Assembly: GCF_011806405.1 (NCBI RefSeq)
Contig: NZ_JAATOW010000013.1
Span: 44,284 to 108,283 of the forward strand
DNA from: Pseudooceanicola sp. HF7
GTDB taxonomy: Bacteria > Pseudomonadota > Alphaproteobacteria > Rhodobacterales > Rhodobacteraceae
Direction: 5' to 3'
DNA length: 64,000 nucleotides
Below, piece after piece: positions 1 through 7,616 of this stretch (positions are counted from its first letter, which is position 1; each line of letters begins with the position of its first letter). Below the pieces are notes generated by a model. That model made no database searches. It saw only the letters and a program-made list of their open reading frames with translations, and was not told the origin of the DNA. The position numbers were made by a program, and so were the translations under genes.

Positions 1-27
1 CCGCAGAAGCTTTTCTGCCTCAGCCAT
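1..27 (-). CDS. Possible 5' end of a gene leaving the window
   Basis: A minus-strand ATG at position 27 opens a frame of nine codons (MAEAEKLLR) that runs off the left edge. The upstream purine stretch is a weak ribosome binding site. It lies about 100 bases downstream of yggT on the same strand. Too little is present to assign a product, and it could be chance. Confidence 0.25.
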
Positions 28-124
28 GCCGCTCTGGTCCTGTTCACTGCCCTGGGGGAGCTTGTCCCACACTAAGAATCCGTAAACAAGCGCTGCCCGG
101 AGTCACGGCCTTGGGCGCGGGGCC

Positions 125-412
125 TTACATGACGTAGCCGATGTTGTTGGCGACGACGATCCGGATGGCCATGATGGCCAGCAGGGCCACGAGCGGCGCC
201 AGGTCGATCCCGCCCATGGGCGGCAGGATGCGGCGGATCGGGGCATAGATCGGCTCAAGGATGCGGTTCAGCCCGTACCAGATCTGCGCCACGAATTGCT
301 GGCGGACATTCAGAACCTGGAAGGAGATCAGCCAGGACATGATCACATGGGCGATGATGAAGAACCAAACGACGTTCAGGACCAGTCCAAGGATCATCAG
401 CAGGGATTGCAT
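125..412 (-). CDS. YggT family membrane protein
   Basis: A 95-residue integral membrane protein of the YggT family, found in many bacteria with a poorly defined role (linked to osmotic or ionic stress and to cell envelope or division loci). Two hydrophobic segments are visible, about residues 6-29 and 70-88. Between them lies the family hallmark EPIYAPIRRILPPMGGIDLAP-like stretch (residues 53-73). The frame stays open upstream to 520, but the start at 412 is chosen because GGAG precedes it by about nine bases and the protein then begins directly with the first membrane helix, as in the family. Confidence 0.88.
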   Translation of the reverse strand: MQSLLMILGLVLNVVWFFIIAHVIMSWLISFQVLNVRQQFVAQIWYGLNRILEPIYAPIRRILPPMGGIDLAPLVALLAIMAIRIVVANNIGYVM

Positions 413-540
413 TGGGCATTTCTCCGTTTTGCGAGCCGACAACAGGTAAGCAGCCATGGCGAAAAGCACAAGTTCCGACGCAGGGTTCTGGTTGACGGAG
501 TTTGCGCTGCGACGCAGCAAGTGCGCGAAGGAGACGCCCG

Positions 541-1074
541 ATGTACCCCTATTTCCGCCTCGCGACAGAATTCCTGCGGTTTCGCAAGGCTCCGAAGCTG
601 ACGATCACGGACACCCATGTCACCACCCTGCGCATCCTGCCGGGGGATATCGACCCCTGGAAAGAGCTGAACAACGGCCGCACCCTGACGCTTTATGACC
701 TGGGCCGCCTGCCCTTCGGCGCGCGCACCGGCTTTGGCCGCGTGCTGAAGGCACGGAACTGGGGCCTGACCGTTGCGGGCAGCGTGATGCGCTATCGCAA
801 GCGCCTGACGCTGTTCAAGCAGGTGGAGCTGCGCACGCGCCTGGTGGGGACGGATGCACGCTTCATCTACATAGAGCAGAGCATGTGGCTGCCCGATGGC
901 ACCTGCGCCAACGCCGGGGTGATCCGCAGCGCGGTGATCGCCAATCGCAAGATGGTACCCATGGAGCAGGTTGTGGCGGCGCTCGACTCCCCGGAACTCC
1001 CGGAGCTGCCCGAATGGGCCGCTCAGCTCTTTGCCGCCGAAAGCTCCCGGCCCTGGCCGCCCGAGCGCGGCTGA
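541..1074 (+). CDS. Acyl-CoA thioesterase, hotdog fold (4HBT/Them6-like)
   Basis: A 177-residue protein of the single-hotdog thioesterase type, expected to hydrolyse acyl-CoA esters in the cytoplasm. The stretch at residues 36-56 (DIDPWKELNNGR followed by a YDLGR helix) matches the active-site loop and central helix region of 4HBT-like enzymes such as Them6 and YbgC relatives. The catalytic Asp/Asn arrangement is variant, so the substrate is unknown. The start at 541 is preferred over the upstream in-frame ATG at 502 because GGAG sits eight bases before it. It is divergent from yggT, sharing a short promoter region. Confidence 0.75.
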   Translation: MYPYFRLATEFLRFRKAPKLTITDTHVTTLRILPGDIDPWKELNNGRTLTLYDLGRLPFGARTGFGRVLKARNWGLTVAGSVMRYRKRLTLFKQVELRTRLVGTDARFIYIEQSMWLPDGTCANAGVIRSAVIANRKMVPMEQVVAALDSPELPELPEWAAQLFAAESSRPWPPERG

Positions 1075-1202
1075 CACCCAAGGGGCCCTGAAACCACAGC
1101 GCCGCAACGATAGGGACGCAGGGTCAACAACCCCTTGCCCCCCTGGGTCGATCCCGGTCATATCCCCACAAACGACTTGGCGGGCGATAGGGCGGTAGGA
1201 TC

Positions 1203-2525
1203 ATGCGCAAACGCATCTGGGGTTGGTTCTTCTTCGACTGGGCCAGCCAGCCCTACAACACCCTGCTCATCACCTTCATCTTCGCGCCTTACGTGAAAGA
1301 GCTGATCGGCGACGGCGCCCAGGCCCAGACGGCCTGGGGCTTCGGCATCGGCGCGGCGGGGATCATCATCGCCCTACTGGCCCCGGTCCTTGGCGCGATC
1401 TCTGATGTGTCTGGCAACCGGATGCGCTGGATCTGGGTGTTTTCCCTGCTCTACGTCGCGGGGGCCTGGATGCTCTGGTACGCTGCGCCGGGCAGCTTTA
1501 ACCTGCCCCTGACGCTGCTTTTCTTCGCCATCGGCATGATCGGGATGGAGTTCGCGACGATCTTCACCAATTCCATGCTGCCCGACCTGGGCACCAAGGA
1601 AGAGATCGGGCGCATTTCCGGCAATGGCTGGGCCTTCGGCTACCTGGGCGGGCTGGTTTCCCTGGTCATCATGCTGACCCTGCTGGCAGAGAACGCAGAG
1701 ACCGGAAAGACGCTGATCGGCATTTCCCCGATCCTGGGCCTTGATCCGGAAACCCGCGAAGGCACCCGCGCGGTGGGGCCGCTGACCGCGCTCTGGTACG
1801 CGGTCTTCATGGTGCCCTTCTTCCTGTTCGTGAAGGATCCAAAGCCCCACAAAGCCAGGAAGGGCGCGGTCAAGGATGCGCTAAGCCACCTTGGCGGCAC
1901 CATCCGCGACCTTCCCCGAACGCCCTCCCTCTTTGCCTATCTCGGCTCTTCCATGCTTTACCGCGATGCGCTGAATGGCTTGTATTTCTTTGGCGGGATC
2001 TATGCCTCCGGCGTGCTGGGCTGGTCGGTGACGCATATCGGGATCTTCGGCATCATCGCCATCGTCTCCGGCGCGATCTTTGCGGTCATCGGCGGCCGCG
2101 CGGACCAGCACTTCGGCCCCAAGCCGGTGATCCGCGCCTGCATCCTGATCCTGGCCGCCGTGGCACTGGTGACGATCACTATCTCGCCCACCTCGCTGCT
2201 GTTCATCCCCCTGCCCGAAGGCTCTGTCCTGCCTGATATCACCTTCTTCCTGATCGGGGCAGTGATCGGGGCCGCCGGCGGGGTGATCCAGTCCGCCAGC
2301 CGCACGATGATGGTGCGCCAGGCCATCCCCGGCCACATGACAGAGGCCTTCGGGCTTTATGCGCTAGCAGGCAAGGCCACCTCCTTCATCGCGCCCATCC
2401 TCATCGGGATCACCACGGCCATAAGCCATTCTCAGCAGATCGGGATCATCCCGCTGGTTTTCCTTTTCCTCATCGGCTGGGCCCTGCTACGTTGGGTGAA
2501 ACCGGAAGGAGACACCCACCCCTAA
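1203..2525 (+). CDS. MFS transporter, UMF1/Atg22-like family
   Basis: A 440-residue polytopic inner-membrane protein with about twelve hydrophobic segments. The N-terminus (WGWFFFDWASQPYNTL) is the recognisable signature of the UMF1 / vacuole-effluxer Atg22-like branch of the major facilitator superfamily. Members are proposed amino-acid or small-solute effluxers; the substrate here cannot be told. Its stop codon overlaps the start of mepA (TAATG), so the two are probably translated from one transcript. Confidence 0.85.
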   Translation: MRKRIWGWFFFDWASQPYNTLLITFIFAPYVKELIGDGAQAQTAWGFGIGAAGIIIALLAPVLGAISDVSGNRMRWIWVFSLLYVAGAWMLWYAAPGSFNLPLTLLFFAIGMIGMEFATIFTNSMLPDLGTKEEIGRISGNGWAFGYLGGLVSLVIMLTLLAENAETGKTLIGISPILGLDPETREGTRAVGPLTALWYAVFMVPFFLFVKDPKPHKARKGAVKDALSHLGGTIRDLPRTPSLFAYLGSSMLYRDALNGLYFFGGIYASGVLGWSVTHIGIFGIIAIVSGAIFAVIGGRADQHFGPKPVIRACILILAAVALVTITISPTSLLFIPLPEGSVLPDITFFLIGAVIGAAGGVIQSASRTMMVRQAIPGHMTEAFGLYALAGKATSFIAPILIGITTAISHSQQIGIIPLVFLFLIGWALLRWVKPEGDTHP

Positions 2526-3439
2526 TGCGCTTGCACCTTGTCCTGCCGATGCTTCTGGCCCTTCTCGCCACCCTTGCGGGCTGCGGTCCAGACAAAGCCG
2601 ATACGCCCACCCGGGCCATCATTCCCCCGGATATGCAGAACAAGGAGGCCCGGCAGTTGTTCGGGGCCATGTCCTTTGCCTCTGCCCAAAGCCCAAGCTC
2701 CTATGGCTCCTACTCGCGCGGCTGCGTCGCCGGGGCAGAGCAGCTGGCCGAATCCGGCCCGACTTGGCAGGCCATGCGCCTGTCGCGCAACCGGAACTGG
2801 GGCACGCCGGAGCTGATCGACTACCTTGAGGATCTGTCCGGTAAGGCCGCGAAGATTCCCGGCTGGAAGGGCATCTACATCGGCGACATGTCCCAGCCCC
2901 GCGGTGGGCCCATGACCTCTGGCCATGCCTCGCACCAGATCGGCCTGGATGCGGATATCTGGCTGCGCCCGGCCACCGACCTGTCGCTCAGCCGCTCGGC
3001 CCGAGAGAACATCTCTTCCATCTCCATGCGCCGCAATGCCGGGGCCTTCGTCAATGACAACTGGACCCCGCAACACATGGAACTGGTCAAGGCCGCGGCC
3101 AGCGATCCCCGCGTCGCGCGGATCTTCCTGTTCCCCGGCGCCAAGGTGCAGATGTGCAAGGAAGCGACCGGCGATCGCTCCTGGCTGCGCAAGGTCCGGC
3201 CATGGTACGGGCATCATTACCATTTCCACGTCCGCCTGGCCTGCCCGCGCGGCATGTCCGGCTGCGTGAACCAGGATCCGCCACCGCCGGGTGACGGCTG
3301 CGCCGAGGCCCAGCAATGGGTGAACAACATCCTCAACCCGCCGCCCCCGGACCCCAATGCGCCCGCGCCGAAACCGCGCCGCCAGTTGAAAATGGCTGAC
3401 CTGCCCGCTCAATGCCTCTCCGTCCTGCAGTCGCGCTGA
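2525..3439 (+). CDS. mepA: Penicillin-insensitive murein endopeptidase MepA, lipoprotein
   Basis: A 304-residue LAS-type zinc endopeptidase (family M74) that cleaves D-Ala-mDap cross-links in peptidoglycan. A lipoprotein signal ends in LAGC with the lipidated Cys at residue 20, so it is membrane-anchored facing the periplasm. The zinc site is visible as SGHASHQIGLDAD (His137, Asp144) and HYHFH (residues 231-235), with the family's spacing. The start overlaps the MFS stop codon and is preferred over an upstream in-frame ATG because it directly begins the signal peptide. The C-terminal 50 residues are proline-rich and extend beyond the core fold. Confidence 0.92.
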   Translation: MRLHLVLPMLLALLATLAGCGPDKADTPTRAIIPPDMQNKEARQLFGAMSFASAQSPSSYGSYSRGCVAGAEQLAESGPTWQAMRLSRNRNWGTPELIDYLEDLSGKAAKIPGWKGIYIGDMSQPRGGPMTSGHASHQIGLDADIWLRPATDLSLSRSARENISSISMRRNAGAFVNDNWTPQHMELVKAAASDPRVARIFLFPGAKVQMCKEATGDRSWLRKVRPWYGHHYHFHVRLACPRGMSGCVNQDPPPPGDGCAEAQQWVNNILNPPPPDPNAPAPKPRRQLKMADLPAQCLSVLQSR

Positions 3440-4281
3440 TCGCGCTGCTGGCCCTGGCACAGACAGCCGGGGCCGACACGGCCCTGGTGCGTCTGACCTC
3501 TCCGGACGGGTCCGTTGGCGGCCTGTCCGGGATAGAGGTGCTTGACCACGGCCGCCGCTTCATTGCGCTCAGCGACCGGGGCTTCATGCTGGAAGGCGAG
3601 ATGCTGCGCGAAGACGGCAAGCTCAGCGGGATCGAGGTTACCTCCAAGAAGCGCCTGCCCCGCGCAGACGGCCAGGGCGCCGAAGCAGTCACGGTGGATT
3701 CCGAAGGTATCGCCATCACCCCGCAGGGTGAGATCCTGATCTCGACCGAGCAGACCAACCAGATATGGTGGCTCAACCCGGATCTGAGCCCACTGAGTGT
3801 GGTCTCACCCCCGGATGCTGGGCGCTTGCCCCACAACGGCGCCTATGAAGCGCTGGCCGTCGCGCCGAACGGCGATGTCTATACCGTTGGCGAAGGCGTC
3901 CTTGCCGATGGCAGTGCGCCCCACCTCTGGCGCTATGATGGCAAGGACTGGCAGGCGCTTCTACGCATTCCACGGGAAGATCGCTACATGCCCGTGGGCG
4001 CGGATTTCGGCCCGGACGGACAGCTCTACATACTGCAACGGGCGGTCGGATTGGGCCTGCGCGCCCGCATCCTGCGCCTTGATACCGAAGATCCCGCCAC
4101 GCCGCCACAGGTCATCTGGGAAAGCGACCGGCACCCCGGCACGAACTTCGAGGGCCTGTCGATCTGGACCACAGAGGCGGGCCAGCTCATGGTCACGCTG
4201 GTTTCGGACAACAACTTCTGGCCCTTGTTCCAGACAGTCTTCCTTGAGAAACCCCTTGCTCCACTGGGCGGGAGCAGCTAA
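3412..4281 (+). CDS. Esterase-like activity of phytase family protein, secreted
   Basis: A 289-residue protein with a Sec signal peptide (about residues 1-21, ending AGA) and a beta-propeller-like body resembling the 'esterase-like activity of phytase' domain (PF13449 type). Typical stretches are GGLSGIEV near the start, EAVTVDSEGIAI in the middle and TNFEGLSIW near the end. It is expected in the periplasm; the true substrate of this family is rarely known. It overlaps mepA by 28 bases in another frame, which implies translational coupling, so it may act with envelope remodelling. Confidence 0.8.
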   Translation: MPLRPAVALIALLALAQTAGADTALVRLTSPDGSVGGLSGIEVLDHGRRFIALSDRGFMLEGEMLREDGKLSGIEVTSKKRLPRADGQGAEAVTVDSEGIAITPQGEILISTEQTNQIWWLNPDLSPLSVVSPPDAGRLPHNGAYEALAVAPNGDVYTVGEGVLADGSAPHLWRYDGKDWQALLRIPREDRYMPVGADFGPDGQLYILQRAVGLGLRARILRLDTEDPATPPQVIWESDRHPGTNFEGLSIWTTEAGQLMVTLVSDNNFWPLFQTVFLEKPLAPLGGSS

Positions 4282-4304
4282 ACGCCGCCAATTCCCCGAA
4301 CGGG

Positions 4305-4344
4305 GACAAGTCTCCGCTACCTTGTCTAAAAAACGGCTAGAAAA
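4305..4344 (+). promoter_or_regulatory. preQ1-I riboswitch upstream of yhhQ
   Basis: The leader folds as a class I preQ1 aptamer. P1 pairs GACAAG (4305-4310) with CTTGTC (4321-4326), six perfect pairs. The loop TCTCCGCTAC (4311-4320) ends in the family's GCTAC, whose C (4317) should read preQ1. An A-rich strand TAAAAAA follows, and CGG (4334-4336) pairs with CCG (4314-4316) to close the H-type pseudoknot. In the known B. subtilis queC aptamer the pseudoknot pairs are UAG/CUA, so this is a covariation. The start codon is only eight bases past the pseudoknot, which suggests control of translation initiation. A GC hairpin (4294-4305) abuts the 5' side. Confidence 0.88.
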
Positions 4345-4989
4345 ATGCAACGTACCCATATCCCTGGCATTCTTGCCATGGCTGCCATCGTGGTGGCCTC
4401 CAACGTCCTTGTGCAGTTCCTCGTTCTTGACGGGCTGCTGACCTGGGGCGCTTTCACTTACCCCTTCGCCTTCCTGGTGACCGATGTCATGAACCGTCTT
4501 TACGGCGCATCCGTCGCGCGGAAGGTGATCTTCGTCGGCTTCATCACCGGGATCATCTGCTCTCTCATCGGGACGCAGGTGATGTTGCAGGGCGACGGCT
4601 ACACCTATGCCGCCGTGGCGCTGCGCGTCGCCGTCGGATCTGCCCTGGCCTTCCTTGTCGCGCAACTTGTTGATGTCGCTGTCTTTGACCGCCTGCGCGA
4701 CGGATCCTGGTGGCGCGCGCCGCTGATTTCCTCTGTCGTGGGTTCCCTTCTGGACACCGCGATCTTCTTCACCATCGGCTTCGCCCAGTTCATCACCTTC
4801 TTCGGCGCGAACGCCGATGCAGAGATCTCCTGGGGATGGAGCACGGCGCCCTTCCTCAACATCGGGCCTGACGTGCCGCTCTGGACCTCTCTGGCTGTGG
4901 CGGACTGGATGGTGAAGATGACCCTGGCGCTGATCGCGCTGCTGCCTTTTCGGGCGATCGTGGCGGCGCGGGTTCGGCGGGTTGCATGA
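4345..4989 (+). CDS. yhhQ: Queuosine precursor transporter YhhQ (VUT family)
   Basis: A 214-residue inner-membrane protein with about six hydrophobic helices. The LVTDVMNRLYGASVARKVI segment (residues 45-63) is the hallmark of the YhhQ/COG1738 family, which takes up queuosine precursors (preQ0/preQ1) for tRNA modification. The function is independently supported by the preQ1-I aptamer ending eight bases before its ATG: ligand binding should shut off uptake. The ribosome binding site is weak and probably hidden by the aptamer. It is monocistronic. Confidence 0.92.
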   Translation: MQRTHIPGILAMAAIVVASNVLVQFLVLDGLLTWGAFTYPFAFLVTDVMNRLYGASVARKVIFVGFITGIICSLIGTQVMLQGDGYTYAAVALRVAVGSALAFLVAQLVDVAVFDRLRDGSWWRAPLISSVVGSLLDTAIFFTIGFAQFITFFGANADAEISWGWSTAPFLNIGPDVPLWTSLAVADWMVKMTLALIALLPFRAIVAARVRRVA

Positions 4990-5059
4990 AGTTCTTTGAG
5001 ATTTAACTTTCTCGTGCGACTCTGACGTCATCGGAAACAGTCAGAAAGGAGGTGCTCTA

Positions 5060-5116
5060 GTGTCTATTGAGGTATTGGAGAAAGGTTTCGGGACAATTCG
5101 AAGGGAGCTTGGCTGA
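5060..5116 (+). CDS. Putative 18-residue small protein / leader ORF
   Basis: GTG start at 5060, preceded at seven bases by a perfect AAAGGAGG Shine-Dalgarno, then 18 codons (MSIEVLEKGFGTIRRELG) and TGA. The strength of the ribosome binding site is the main argument that it is translated. The same AGGAGGTG (5047-5054) is exactly complementary to CACCTCCT at 5166-5173 downstream, so the RNA could hide its own start. No family is recognised. Confidence 0.4.
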   Translation: MSIEVLEKGFGTIRRELG

Positions 5117-5182
5117 GGCAGCCCTTGGCCGGCAAGCTGACGAGTTGGTTTGTACCTAACCGAACCACCTCCTGATCTCGAG

Positions 5183-5215
5183 AAGGGCCGTCCTGTTTCC
5201 GGGGCGGCCCTTTCC
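5183..5215 (+). terminator. Terminator-like hairpin of the putative sRNA unit
   Basis: AAGGGCCG (5183-5190) pairs with CGGCCCTT (5205-5212) around a 14-base loop and is followed by a short T-run and C-rich tail. It would end a transcript of roughly 170-200 bases containing the short ORF. No gene follows for 470 bases. Confidence 0.55.
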
Positions 5216-5518
5216 ATTTGCGCGGGTAGGGACTCGGGCAAGGGATTGATATCCCGAGGGAAGTTTCCCCCGAAAGACCCGAGGGGAAGGCCCTGCGCCA
5301 GATGCGGCGGGGGGCTGGGACAGGCGATTCCAGGACATGCGAAGGGGTGACCGATGGCGCGTCAGGGTGGCGGCGGGGCCATGAATTTGCGCGGCGGATG
5401 CACGGGGCTTCCAGCTGCGTTCGGGGGGAACCGGGCGGGTCAGGCCTGCGCATCGACGGACCCGCGGCGGGCAGCGCGCGCTGCATTAAGATCCGCGGGT
5501 TAACGGGGCGCACGCAAC

Positions 5519-5573
5519 GTCGGTATCGCGTCGGTATTACGTCGGTATCGCGTCGGTGCCATGTCGGTATCTG
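5519..5573 (+). repeat. 11-bp tandem array, copy 1
   Basis: Five head-to-tail 11-base units with consensus GTCGGTATCGC: TATCGC, TATTAC, TATCGC, TGCCAT and TATCTG endings after a constant GTCGG core. It is preceded by GGTTAACGGGG and followed by TTAA words. A homologous array in inverted orientation lies upstream of dnaN at 56727-56804, with the same order of features including the degenerate GTCGGTGC penultimate unit. Confidence 0.9.
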
Positions 5574-5682
5574 CGAAAATTAACCGGATAACGGCAAAGG
5601 GTTAAGCCCGGCCCGAACTCTGTTAAGGTTTGCGCCAAAGGTTAACGGAACGCCCCGGCGGGGTGGCAGAAGGGGCTGCGGG

Positions 5683-6096
5683 ATGCTGCGGATCAACGAC
5701 AAGATCACGATCGAGGAATGGGAGCTGATGGAGCAATTCGTCCGCGCCTCCGGTCCCGGCGGGCAGAACGTGAACAAGGTGTCGTCCGCGGTTGAGCTGC
5801 GCTTCGAGGCGGAGCGATCCCCCAACCTGCCCGACGCGGTCAAGCGGCGGCTGCGCCGGATCGCCGGGCGGCGCTGGACCAAGGAGGGCGCGGTGGTGAT
5901 CCAGGTCCAGGAGGAACGCAGCCAGGCGCGCAACCGCGAGATCGCGCGGGAGCGGTTGGCGGAGTTGATCGCCAAGGCACTTGTGGTGCCGAAACGGCGG
6001 GTGCCGACGAAGGTCTCGGCCAACCAGAAGCGCAAGCGGGTGGAGGCGAAGAAGCAGCGCGCCGAGGTGAAGGAGAAGCGGGGGTGGGAGCGGTAG
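5683..6096 (+). CDS. arfB: Ribosome rescue peptidyl-tRNA hydrolase ArfB
   Basis: A 137-residue release-factor-like protein that frees peptides from ribosomes stalled without a stop codon. The catalytic GGQ loop is present (ASGPGGQNVNKVSSAVELRF, residues 22-41), with the usual fold after it. A basic C-terminal tail (KRKRVEAKKQRAEVKEKR) is the part of ArfB that enters the empty mRNA channel. The DNA coding for that tail, with flanking sequence, is repeated twice more downstream as decaying copies. Confidence 0.93.
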   Translation: MLRINDKITIEEWELMEQFVRASGPGGQNVNKVSSAVELRFEAERSPNLPDAVKRRLRRIAGRRWTKEGAVVIQVQEERSQARNREIARERLAELIAKALVVPKRRVPTKVSANQKRKRVEAKKQRAEVKEKRGWER

Positions 6097-6115
6097 GGAG
6101 CCGGTTTCGCGGTGG

Positions 6116-6185
6116 GTAGGGTGCGTGATTTCACGCACCGTGGCGCGGGTGGATGCCGGGCGGTGCGTGTGAACACGCACCCTAC
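6116..6185. repeat. REP-like double palindrome, copy 1
   Basis: A 70-base element bounded by the inverted ends GTAGGGTGCGTG and CACGCACCCTAC. Each end is itself a small hairpin: GGTGCGTG ATTT CACGCACC at 6120-6139 and GGTGCGTG TGAA CACGCACC at 6162-6181. It lies directly after arfB and resembles the REP/MITE palindromes common in alphaproteobacterial intergenic DNA. It may double as a transcription terminator. Confidence 0.8.
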
Positions 6186-6215
6186 GGGGAGAGGCAGCCC
6201 AAGAGGCGGCGGATG

Positions 6216-6298
6216 CGACGAAGGTCTCAGTCAACCAGAAGCGTAAGCGGGCAGAGGTGAAGAAGCAGCGCGCCGTGGTGAAAGAGAAGCAGGGGTAG
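6216..6298 (+). pseudogene. Duplicated arfB 3'-end remnant (copy 2)
   Basis: The sequence repeats the arfB tail 211 bases downstream. Read in frame it gives TKVSVNQKRKRAEVKKQRAV then VKEKQG and a TAG, against TKVSANQKRKRVEAKKQRAE in arfB. It has no start codon and no GGQ domain, so it is a coding remnant rather than a gene. The similarity continues through the following REP element, which shows that the duplicated unit was tail plus REP. Confidence 0.85.
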
Positions 6299-6326
6299 GA
6301 GTGGTAGGGAGCCGATTTCGCGGTGG

Positions 6327-6395
6327 GTAGGGTGCGTGATTTCACGCACCGTGGCGCGGCTGGATTTCGGACGGTGCGTGTGAACACACACCCTA
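6327..6395. repeat. REP-like double palindrome, copy 2
   Basis: A second copy of the element at 6116-6185, with the same GTAGGGTGCGTG and (C/A)ACACCCTAC-type ends. The outer right arm has one change (CACACACC instead of CACGCACC), so this copy is slightly decayed. It is part of the tandemly duplicated unit. Confidence 0.8.
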
Positions 6396-6427
6396 CGGGA
6401 AGAGGCAGCCTACGGAGCGGCGGATCG

Positions 6428-6465
6428 CGACGAAGGTGTCCGCAAACCAGAAACGAAGAGAAATC
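6428..6465 (+). repeat. Third, truncated copy of the arfB-tail repeat
   Basis: CGACGAAGGTGTCCGCAAAC and the following CCAGAAACGAAGAG match the start of the other two copies at a 212-base offset, then the similarity stops. The junction leads directly into AT-rich DNA of different composition, so this is probably the edge of the island holding the next two genes. Confidence 0.7.
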
Positions 6466-6665
6466 CGCAGGTAACCGTAGGGTAGAGTGCGGCAATTGAC
6501 ACAACTTGGCCGCCACTCAAATCGCCACGCTGCAGCTCTTAGTTCAGAGCATTGCGAAACTAACCACCCCCACAGCCACAAAGGCCAAAATTATGCTACG
6601 AAAACTTCGCATTGATACAACCTAGAAACCCTGCAACACTAACGCGCAAATGGGCGAGGCATGAT

Positions 6666-7616
6666 ATGGCAACACAGAACGAAACGAATGTCTTCGATAC
6701 TGAGCTGTTCTTTATGTCCTACCGAAATTTGTTTCCAGAGGACGTACCAACCGGCAGAGCAGTTTTCGAAAAGCTTGCGGAGGAACATGCCGCAAAGCCG
6801 TTTCCCACGCTAGAGTACCAAGCCCGGAAAGTTTATATTGCTGAGCTTGTTCTGAGTGGAGACTGGGTTGATATTCTCTTCCACCTGACTGACCCTGAGA
6901 TCCGAGACCGCGACTATTCAAACCTCGATGACGGAACACTCAGAACAGCTGAGAGGATGGATGGAGAAGAACCTGCCTTCTCCTCCCATGTATCAATCTG
7001 CATAGCTACACAGTTTGATACCACCAGAACATACCCTTGCATCATCCAAGAAACCGAGAGCCTTTCTCGAACCCTCATTTCTATTTCCTTAAACACTTAC
7101 ATAAAGCCACTATTTTACGAGGAGAACAGGGCCCGCCCTGACAAAGGCGACACCAAAACTTTTCGCGTCACCGCCAAACTTCAAGCTCCCATCGATGAAA
7201 CCCTTTCAGGCATGATTGACAACGGGGGAAGAATCGAAGCAGTAAAATTTGTAGAGCAAAGCCTCGCCCAGGTTGTGAACGGAGATGAGACATATCCGAC
7301 TCAAGAGCAGAGGAGCGTTCTAATAAAAACGGATGAAAAGCCCACACTTGATCGCGCCAAAGACTTCATAACCTCTTTCTATAGCGGCTTCGACCGAAGC
7401 GGAATAAAGTCACTTAAAGTAATAGTTTACGACCCCGAAAATGATACGAACAAAACCATACCGGTCAACCTGAATGATGATAACATCCTGCAGAACGCAT
7501 TCATAAAAAAAATTAAGCTCACCGGGTTTGATACGCCATTGAAGGACTGCGACGCGACGATACGTGAAGACATTCTGACGAAAATGAAGGGGGTAAGGCC
7601 CAATGCCGCTCCTTGA
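6666..7616 (+). CDS. Uncharacterised protein of an AT-rich two-gene cassette
   Basis: A 316-residue soluble protein without signal peptide or membrane segment; I do not recognise a family. The start at 6666 is chosen over an upstream TTG. The N-terminal half mixes helices with hydrophobic strands (VYIAELVLSGDWVDILFHL; SSHVSICIATQFD), and the C-terminal half ends in a lysine-rich strand region. Composition is plainly AT-richer than the rest of the window (by eye under 50% GC) with many AAA and ATA codons, which points to horizontal transfer. It overlaps the following membrane-protein gene by 14 bases, a sign of translational coupling and a joint function. Confidence 0.8.
   Translation: MATQNETNVFDTELFFMSYRNLFPEDVPTGRAVFEKLAEEHAAKPFPTLEYQARKVYIAELVLSGDWVDILFHLTDPEIRDRDYSNLDDGTLRTAERMDGEEPAFSSHVSICIATQFDTTRTYPCIIQETESLSRTLISISLNTYIKPLFYEENRARPDKGDTKTFRVTAKLQAPIDETLSGMIDNGGRIEAVKFVEQSLAQVVNGDETYPTQEQRSVLIKTDEKPTLDRAKDFITSFYSGFDRSGIKSLKVIVYDPENDTNKTIPVNLNDDNILQNAFIKKIKLTGFDTPLKDCDATIREDILTKMKGVRPNAAP

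Larger units (their letters stand above)
4990..5682. other. Long intergenic region with an sRNA-like unit and a repeat array
   Basis: About 690 bases without a conventional gene. Its left part (5040-5215) holds a short ORF with a strong ribosome binding site and a terminator hairpin. The middle (5217-5518) shows no convincing coding frame or signal. The right part carries the 11-bp tandem array at 5519-5573, with GTTAAC/TTAA words on both sides (near 5499, 5580, 5602, 5622 and 5641), then the arfB promoter region. Confidence 0.6.

Noticed and set aside
5519..5573. CRISPR array
   Set aside because: Units are 11 bases with no spacers and no cas genes nearby; the Ser-Ala-Phe repeat at 52119-52208 is likewise coding and has no spacers.
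5580..6516. Two overlapping minus-strand frames across arfB and its repeats
   Set aside because: Their internal repetition simply mirrors the duplicated arfB tail and REP elements; no independent evidence of coding.
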